Shown here: positions 1 to 4,526 of the stretch, piece after piece
Numbering within the stretch: position 1 is the stretch's first letter
Layout of the letters: the number at the start of each line of letters is the position of its first letter
Source: Candidatus Gastranaerophilales bacterium
Lineage (GTDB): Bacteria; Cyanobacteriota; Vampirovibrionia; Gastranaerophilales; Gastranaerophilaceae
NCBI GenBank assembly: GCA_944324205.1
Contig: CALUVK010000068.1
Location: 1 to 7,520, forward strand
DNA: 7,520 bases
Direction of reading: 5' to 3'
Position numbers and translations under genes: made by a program
Notes under the pieces: model-generated
What the model saw: only the letters and a program-made list of their open reading frames with translations
The model's database searches: none
What the model was told of the DNA's origin: nothing

Positions 1-405
1 TAATATTTCAAATTTATGTTGCCCAAAATAATCAAACCATGTGGAACAAATAATCAAACCATGTGTTCTTTTACACATATATTTATTGGCTTGTACTATT
101 GCATACCGCAATGGCACAGCTTCTAAACCCTCTGGATAGAATGAGCCGTTAAATCCCTCTGGTATCTCTCTTTTTTGTGTGAGCGCGTACGGTGCTAGTA
201 AATATAGTCCAATGTGCATATGGTGCTTTTTTAATTCTCTTAAAACTCCTTGTACCATATAGTCAAAACTGCCGTAATGTCCTACAGTGAACGTATTTAC
301 ACCATATTCAGTTATATGCTTTTCAACAACTTCTGATAATTGGGCTTTAATACTGCTCGGCGCGTGCCGATTGCCTATGAAAAAACATGTTTTTCCGTCA
401 TCCAT
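1..405 (-). CDS. SLOG/Rossmann-fold protein, YpsA/DUF1273-like, partial at the C-terminus
   Basis: An uninterrupted reading frame of 135 codons runs from an ATG at 405 leftwards off the window edge, so the 3' end is missing. Visible motifs are FFIGNRHAP (residues 8-16), VGHYGSFD (41-48), a hydrophobic strand IGLYLLAPY (65-73) and FYPEGLEAVPLRYAIVQANKYM in the 89-110 region. From memory, these match the order in SLOG-superfamily proteins of the YpsA/DUF1273 type: glycine-rich first loop, GxxGxFD-type turn, then PEGxExxPxRxAI before the last strand. Members have a Rossmann-like fold thought to bind nucleotide-derived ligands; the precise job of this one is unknown. The last 15 or so residues do not look like the family end, and an 18-bp direct repeat lies exactly there, so a frameshift is possible. 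No Shine-Dalgarno sequence precedes the start. It is divergent from an XRE regulator 75 bases away. G+C looks higher than in the neighbours, hinting at transfer. Confidence 0.72.
   Translation of the reverse strand, partial: MDDGKTCFFIGNRHAPSSIKAQLSEVVEKHITEYGVNTFTVGHYGSFDYMVQGVLRELKKHHMHIGLYLLAPYALTQKREIPEGFNGSFYPEGLEAVPLRYAIVQANKYMCKRTHGLIICSTWFDYFGQHKFEIL
26..65. repeat. 18-bp direct repeat, period 22 bp
   Basis: The 18-mer AAATAATCAAACCATGTG occurs at 26-43 and again at 48-65, separated by GAAC. It lies inside the 3' part of the SLOG-like gene. The period of 22 is not a multiple of three, so the two copies are read in different frames: one copy gives HGLII, the other TWFDYF. This fits a small slippage or duplication event. 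Confidence 0.9.
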
Positions 406-464
406 ATTGAAATATCATCACAAACCCGATTTAATTAACAGATAAATTCGTAAAACAAGACACT

Positions 465-470
465 TATAAT
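465..470 (+). promoter_or_regulatory. Candidate -10 box for the XRE regulator
   Basis: A perfect TATAAT lies 10 bases before the ATG at 481. No convincing -35 box is seen at 16-18 bases spacing. If it is used, transcription would begin near 477, leaving almost no leader before 481 and about 22 bases before the internal ATG at 499. Confidence 0.4.
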
Positions 471-480
471 TTATCAAAGT

Positions 481-825
481 ATGGATTACGCTTGTCGTAT
501 GACAGATTTTCAAGAGTTAATAAACAAGTCAATTAAAAATTTGAAGTTAAGCCTTGATATGACACAGGAAAAATTTTCTGAAAAATGTGGATTGAGTACG
601 GATAATTACCGCAACCTAGAGTATAATAGGCACGCCCCAAAATCTAGCACAATAGATAAAATCTGTTCAACTTTTAATATTTCCCCATTAGAGTTGTTAA
701 GATATGGAACGGAGCAACCCAACGATATAGAACAAATAACAGATTTATTAAGAGGAATGCCGGAGGCTCAACTCAACATGGTAAGAGATTTTATTGCCCT
801 TGTTCGTAGGTACAAAATAAAGTAG
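481..825 (+). CDS. XRE-family HTH transcriptional regulator
   Basis: The product is 114 residues, a typical size for a single-domain XRE (Cro/CI-like) repressor. An HTH_3-type domain spans roughly residues 15-73: MTQEKFSEKCGLS (27-39) is the helix-turn-helix entry, NYRNLEYNRHAPK (42-54) the recognition helix and following turn, and STIDKICSTFNISPLELL (56-73) the closing helices. Residues 82-114 form a helical tail (LLRGMPEAQLNMVRDFIALV) of a type common in such regulators, probably for dimerisation. The true start may be the ATG at 499 (MTDFQEL), since the six residues before it look unlike the family and neither ATG has a Shine-Dalgarno site. It is divergent from the SLOG-like gene, so it may regulate that gene or itself; this is inference. 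No effector domain is present. Confidence 0.88.
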   Translation: MDYACRMTDFQELINKSIKNLKLSLDMTQEKFSEKCGLSTDNYRNLEYNRHAPKSSTIDKICSTFNISPLELLRYGTEQPNDIEQITDLLRGMPEAQLNMVRDFIALVRRYKIK

Positions 826-1057
826 AACATTATAAACATTGAAAATAACAGAAAATATCGATATAGTAATGATGAAATCAGTCGATAAAATTAAGTAAAT
901 CTGTGTGTCATTAATATGAAAATTCATACCTTTAGGATTTAATTCATAGGGCTGAAATAGTTGATTTTCGTTTATTTTGAGCATATTTGTACGCACATAA
1001 CCCAAAGGTCGTTAGTCAAATCCAGCTTTCGTAACTAATTAATTTACAGGCAATCTA

Positions 1058-1066
1058 TGTTATAAT
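1058..1066 (+). promoter_or_regulatory. Extended -10 promoter for the DnaB-like/MinD-like gene pair
   Basis: TGTTATAAT matches the extended -10 consensus TGnTATAAT exactly and lies 49 bases before the ATG at 1116. The -35 region at normal spacing (about 1038-1043, ATTAAT) is weak, as is common for extended -10 promoters; the better TTTACA at 1043-1048 is too close (12 bases). The rest of the 290-base gap 826-1115 is AT-rich, and I see no RNA gene or strong terminator in it. Confidence 0.6.
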
Positions 1067-1100
1067 CTGTTTATACCAACTTTAAACAGAATCACAACAA

Positions 1101-1106
1101 AAGGGG
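1101..1106 (+). promoter_or_regulatory. Ribosome binding site AAGGGG
   Basis: AAGGGG lies 9 bases before the ATG at 1116 and supports that start for the DnaB-like gene. It is one of the few clear Shine-Dalgarno sites in the window. Confidence 0.7.
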
Positions 1107-1115
1107 ATAAGAAGA

Positions 1116-2021
1116 ATGGATTCATCAGAAGCTGAAACAACAAACGTTACGCAAGATTTGTTTTTTAATTTTTATACAAAATTAAACGATATCTGCATGC
1201 ATAACGATAAAAACAGAGGGTATAAAACAGGGTTTGAGGATTATGATAATCTTACGCATGGACTTCAAAAATCAGAACTAACGGTTATTGCCGGCAGGCA
1301 TTCTATGGGAAAATCCTCTTTTGTTTTAAATATTGCAATAAATCTGGCAGAACAAAATATTCCTGTCCTATATGTATCATATGATTTAGATAAAACTGCT
1401 GTTGCATTGCGAATAATTGCTGCACTGTCGGAATTTGACGGAAATAAAATCAAAGAAGGTTTTTTAACACAACAAAGCTGGGAAAAAATTATTAATGCTC
1501 TTAATATTGCGTCTGAATTAAGTAAAAAAAATTTACAAATTGAAGCAAACTGCTATCTATATTATAAAGACCTTTTTGATTTAATCAGAAAATTTAAAGA
1601 TGAAAATTCTGAAGGAGTTGTAATAGTAGATTATTTTCAGCTTATAAAATTATATAAACAAGAAGATGTAAGAATTATTGAGCTATCAAGCCTTGCGGCA
1701 GCATTCAAACATTTGGCAATGGAGATTGAAATGCCGATTATACTGGTTTCCCAGGTTAGCAAAAAGTGTGAAGAAAGAAGTGATAAACGCCCTATATTAA
1801 GTGATTTAGCAGAATGCGATGCGCTGGCTCAACACTGCGATAATCTTGTATTTTTATACAGAGACGAGTATTATGATAAAGATGACACAATTTGTGAAAA
1901 TCGGAATATAGCAGAATTTAATATTGCAAAACAAAAAAATGGACCGTGTGGAACAATAAAATTATTGTATCAAGCTAATATTTTTAAATTTAAAAATCCT
2001 GTTCGTCATTATGAATTTTGA
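1116..2021 (+). CDS. DnaB-like helicase C-terminal (RecA-fold) ATPase, stand-alone
   Basis: The 301-residue product aligns by eye with the C-terminal ATPase domain of the replicative helicase DnaB. Walker A is GRHSMGKSS (60-68), Walker B VVIVDYFQLI (168-177), the H3-like sensor ILVSQVS (209-215), followed by DKRPILSDLAECDALAQHCD in the 223-242 region, FLYRDEYYD (246-254) and AKQKNGPCGT (271-280). Full DnaB is about 450 residues; here the N-terminal hexamer-collar/primase-binding domain is missing and only about 35 residues precede the ATPase core. Two key positions differ from DnaB as I recall it: the glutamate of the FSLEMS motif is aspartate (D90 in VSYDLD), and the arginine finger in KQRNGP is lysine (K274). 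ATP binding is likely, but processive unwinding is doubtful. It may be a paralogue with a regulatory, loading or recombination role. It starts after a good Shine-Dalgarno site and is followed 46 bases later by a MinD-like ATPase gene. Confidence 0.85.
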   Translation: MDSSEAETTNVTQDLFFNFYTKLNDICMHNDKNRGYKTGFEDYDNLTHGLQKSELTVIAGRHSMGKSSFVLNIAINLAEQNIPVLYVSYDLDKTAVALRIIAALSEFDGNKIKEGFLTQQSWEKIINALNIASELSKKNLQIEANCYLYYKDLFDLIRKFKDENSEGVVIVDYFQLIKLYKQEDVRIIELSSLAAAFKHLAMEIEMPIILVSQVSKKCEERSDKRPILSDLAECDALAQHCDNLVFLYRDEYYDKDDTICENRNIAEFNIAKQKNGPCGTIKLLYQANIFKFKNPVRHYEF

Positions 2022-2056
2022 TTTTGCTAGGAAAAGTTTATTTTGAGAAACATGAT

Positions 2057-2060
2057 GAGG
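2057..2060 (+). promoter_or_regulatory. Ribosome binding site GAGG for the MinD-like gene
   Basis: GATGAGG ends 7 bases before the ATG at 2068 and fixes that start. It lies in the 46-base gap after the DnaB-like gene, where no terminator is seen, consistent with co-transcription. Confidence 0.55.
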
Positions 2061-2067
2061 TTAAATA

Positions 2068-2745
2068 ATGGAAAGAGTTGTAGAAGTATATGCCGGAGCA
2101 TATGCAAGCGGAAAATCTGAAACAGCATTAAATCGAGCAAGACAGTATGCAGCTATGAATAAATCAATAACTCTGGTTGATTTAGATACGGTAGAACCGG
2201 CTTATACATTGCGGCCAATTGCTGGAAAGTTAGAGGATATGGGGATAAAAGTTATAACTCAGCCGGACAATTTTGGTCTTGGAGAAGCTGCGAGTTATGT
2301 CACACCTGCACAGACCAATTGTCTTTCCCAAAGAGGTAATATCATAATTGATGTTGGTTATGGTGCTGGAGGACTTGATATTCTTGACATATTGAATAAT
2401 ATAAATTTTGAGAAAAATCTTGAAATCTATCTGGTTGTTAATACTGCAAAATTTGAAACTTCCACTGTTGAAAATATTATAGAATATGTAACCTTTTCAG
2501 AAGGTATTGAAAAACGCCCTTGGAAAAAATTTACAGGAGTTATTTCAAATACTCATTTTGGTGATGAAACTACAAAAGAAGATGTTATAAATGGATATAA
2601 TAAACTTAAAAAAGCTTGTGAAAAAATTAATCTTCCAATTCGTGCAATTGGCATAGATGAAAAACTTGCTTCCGCGTTTAGGCTGAATTATGACGGCGTA
2701 GAAATTTGGACATATAAACGCATGATGCCTCTTGCTTTCTGGTAA
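2068..2745 (+). CDS. MinD/CobQ-like P-loop ATPase (SIMIBI class)
   Basis: The product is a 225-residue soluble P-loop protein. Walker A is GAYASGKS (10-17), switch region VDLDTVEPAYTLR (37-49), and the Walker B-like segment IIIDVGYGAGG (92-102). The VDLDxVxPxxxxR pattern after the P-loop is typical of a CobQ/CobB/MinD/ParA-like nucleotide-binding family known in anaerobic bacteria, where it is annotated only as an ATP-binding protein. The Walker A lacks the extra deviant lysine (KGGxGKT) of true MinD/ParA, so a DNA- or membrane-partitioning role is not implied. There are no membrane segments. The protein ends in RMMPLAFW, which looks like a natural, complete terminus. It is probably co-transcribed with the DnaB-like gene upstream. 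The next gene is convergent and only two bases away. The substrate or partner is unknown. Confidence 0.8.
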   Translation: MERVVEVYAGAYASGKSETALNRARQYAAMNKSITLVDLDTVEPAYTLRPIAGKLEDMGIKVITQPDNFGLGEAASYVTPAQTNCLSQRGNIIIDVGYGAGGLDILDILNNINFEKNLEIYLVVNTAKFETSTVENIIEYVTFSEGIEKRPWKKFTGVISNTHFGDETTKEDVINGYNKLKKACEKINLPIRAIGIDEKLASAFRLNYDGVEIWTYKRMMPLAFW

Positions 2746-2747
2746 AA

Positions 2748-3470
2748 CTATTTCCAGTATTTATCAAGCCATTTAGTAGGTTTAATATATCTAAATCCGC
2801 CTTTACCAAAGTATCCTTTATATGCTTCTTCCGGCGTAGGGCGACCGTGAAAGATTAGTATTTTAGCTTCTTCAGGATCGCGTGGAGTCTTAAACCAACA
2901 GAATGGAAATTTGTGAAGACATTGACGTTTAAAACTTACAACCCAATCTTTTGGCCAATATTTTAAGAGTCCTTTTCTATCCATTTCATACGAGAGAAAT
3001 ACTTGTTCATTTTTATATCTTTTTCTTATATCTTTACCTTCTTTATAAAAATGTTCTATTATGTCTGCATGTTTACCAATTTCAAAACGATACACAGAAG
3101 AATTACCTACAATATCATGCGGATAATCATAATCTTTTGATATTAGAAAACTTCCTTCCACTTCAAAAAACGGATCTAAGGAACTTCGTATTATTATATC
3201 TAAGTCTAAAAATAATGCAGTTCCTTGTAAATCAGAAAGCGGATTTTCAAAAAGTCCTAGTTTTTTCCACATTCTATCAGGAATTCCAGCGTCATCCAAT
3301 TCAGGAAGAGGACGAATTTCTACACCATCAACGATACCTTCTGCATTATCTGTAAAACAAACAAATCTATGAGGAACTGTTAAGTTTTTTTCAACCATAT
3401 GATAAAGTTTGTTAACATATTCCGGGCCAAATTTATTTCCCCATTTTATACAAATTACATTTTTATCCAT
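2748..3470 (-). CDS. GT-A-fold glycosyltransferase, DxD type
   Basis: The 240-residue product shows the plan of a small bacterial GT-A glycosyltransferase. The start VICIKWGNKFGPEYVN (5-20) leads to FVCFTDNAEGI (36-46), the metal/nucleotide-sugar DxD motif is FLDLD (87-91), then come GNSSVYRFE (122-130), NEQVFLS (154-160, probable acceptor-side region) and ILIFHGRPTP (204-213), whose histidine often helps bind the nucleotide-sugar metal. It would transfer a sugar from a nucleotide-sugar donor; donor and acceptor cannot be told from sequence. There is no signal peptide or membrane helix, so it is cytoplasmic or peripheral. A strong GAGGAGT Shine-Dalgarno site precedes the start. It lies 39 bases after the lipoprotein gene on the same strand and so probably ends the leftward operon. 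This suggests a role in an envelope glycan or glycoconjugate, though general cell-surface synthesis is equally possible. Confidence 0.82.
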   Translation of the reverse strand: MDKNVICIKWGNKFGPEYVNKLYHMVEKNLTVPHRFVCFTDNAEGIVDGVEIRPLPELDDAGIPDRMWKKLGLFENPLSDLQGTALFLDLDIIIRSSLDPFFEVEGSFLISKDYDYPHDIVGNSSVYRFEIGKHADIIEHFYKEGKDIRKRYKNEQVFLSYEMDRKGLLKYWPKDWVVSFKRQCLHKFPFCWFKTPRDPEEAKILIFHGRPTPEEAYKGYFGKGGFRYIKPTKWLDKYWK

Positions 3471-3475
3471 ATCAT

Positions 3476-3482
3476 ACTCCTC
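3476..3482 (-). promoter_or_regulatory. Strong ribosome binding site for the glycosyltransferase
   Basis: On the minus strand GAGGAGT lies 5 bases before the ATG at 3470. It contrasts with the two upstream genes of the same operon, which have no recognisable Shine-Dalgarno site, so this gene can be translated independently. Confidence 0.75.
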
Positions 3483-3509
3483 GATTTTCTTAACAATAGC
3501 ATAAATGAG

Positions 3510-4526
3510 TTAATTAAACAATTCTTTATTCATTCTGTCAATTCTTTTTTTATAATCTTTGTCAATTTTTAAAGCCTTAGATTTCTTTATAGCATCTAAA
3601 AAAACTTTATTGTCAATTTCCTTAGAAATATCAATTCTTGCCGGAACAATTAAATTGGTTGTATTAAAATATCTTATGTTTTCTTTTGAAGCTAAAAATC
3701 TGACAAATTTTTGAGCACTGTTTTTATGTTTTGAATTTTTAGCAATTGCCCATCCTGAAGCATCAAGAGGTACTATTCCGGGAAAAGTTATTACATCCCA
3801 ACTAAATTTTGCTTTTTCTTTAATCATTGGATACATCCATCTGCCCGAAAGATATAATGCAATTTTTCCATCTATAAATAATTGAGCTTGAGTCGAACTT
3901 CCTGTTTGAGCCGGAGTAGGCGCATAACAGCCTTCAAGATTTTTATAAAAATCAATTGATTTTGATGCAGAATAAATATCTTCTCCAAATGTTGTGATAT
4001 ACGGAAGCATAAAATAAACTTCTCTTTCATAACTTGTACCAAATGGTTTAATAGAAGAGATTATTGTTAAAAATTCATCTAGGTTTTGGGGTGTATTTGT
4101 TGTGAGTTCTTTGTTTCTATAAAATAAAAGATTAGAAATATCTCGTGGGATAGCAAGGAGCTTCCCGTTATAAGTTAGTGATTTCAGGCTTTCTTCATAG
4201 TATTCATTTGGATTTATTAAATCTTCAACATCATCAAGATATTCTGCATATAGTGGTAAATATAAATTGTTAATGAAAATAACATCGGGCGGTTTTTGTG
4301 ATGCAAAAAACAGATGAAGTTTTTGAAAATAATTTTGTGGAATATGTTCAAAATTTACCTTTATTTCAGGATTTTCTGCTTCAAAATTTTTAATAATTTC
4401 ATTTATAATTTTAACTTCTGTAACTGAACCCCAAGACGAAAATGTTATTTCTTCTTTCGTTTCAGATGTACATCCTGAAAGAATTAAACAAAGTAATAAA
4501 AAAATAATACATTTTTTTGCTAACAT
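3510..4526 (-). CDS. Family 1 extracellular solute-binding lipoprotein (orphan ABC sugar-binding type)
   Basis: The 338-residue product starts with a lipoprotein signal: MLAKK, a hydrophobic stretch (6-15) and lipobox LSGC with the acylated cysteine at 19. The mature part follows family 1 solute-binding proteins for sugars or polyols: ITFSSWG (27-33), IIKNFEAENPEIKVNF (44-59), PPDVIFIN (79-86), GKLLAIPRD (121-129), LLFYRNKEL (133-141), YAPTPAQ (201-207), DGKIALYLSGRW (219-230), WDVITFPG (243-250) and ASGWAIAKNSKHKNSAQKFVRFL (256-278). At 338 residues it is shorter than the usual 400-450, with material apparently missing in the middle and at the C-terminal end. No permease or ATPase gene is adjacent, so it either works with a transporter elsewhere or is a sensor/scaffold. 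Its ATG overlaps the stop of the upstream 929-residue protein by 7 bases and has no Shine-Dalgarno site, implying translational coupling. Confidence 0.88.
   Translation of the reverse strand: MLAKKCIIFLLLCLILSGCTSETKEEITFSSWGSVTEVKIINEIIKNFEAENPEIKVNFEHIPQNYFQKLHLFFASQKPPDVIFINNLYLPLYAEYLDDVEDLINPNEYYEESLKSLTYNGKLLAIPRDISNLLFYRNKELTTNTPQNLDEFLTIISSIKPFGTSYEREVYFMLPYITTFGEDIYSASKSIDFYKNLEGCYAPTPAQTGSSTQAQLFIDGKIALYLSGRWMYPMIKEKAKFSWDVITFPGIVPLDASGWAIAKNSKHKNSAQKFVRFLASKENIRYFNTTNLIVPARIDISKEIDNKVFLDAIKKSKALKIDKDYKKRIDRMNKELFN

Noticed and set aside
840..890. Hairpin from ATCGA and TCGAT after the XRE gene as a terminator
   Set aside because: A five-pair AT-rich stem with about a 20-base loop and no following T-run is too weak.
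748..1005. Minus-strand open frame of 85 codons with a hydrophobic stretch, covering the end of the XRE gene and the gap after it
   Set aside because: No ribosome site at a workable distance before its start, it overlaps 78 bases of a well-supported gene on the other strand, and AT-rich gaps readily give hydrophobic frames.
1043..1066. Classical promoter TTTACA plus TATAAT
   Set aside because: The spacer is only 12 bases, too short for sigma-70-type recognition; an extended -10 reading is preferred.
1265..1453. Minus-strand frame of 62 codons inside the DnaB-like gene
   Set aside because: Antisense shadow covering the Walker A region of a confident gene.
2739..2757. Bidirectional terminator at the convergent junction
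   Set aside because: The stem is only four pairs plus two after a mismatch, there is no T-run on either side, and the CTGG symmetry comes from tryptophan codons near both protein ends.
2951..3355. Plus-strand open frame of 134 codons opposite the glycosyltransferase
   Set aside because: Antisense shadow of a gene with clear DxD and family motifs; its own translation is low-complexity and has no family likeness.
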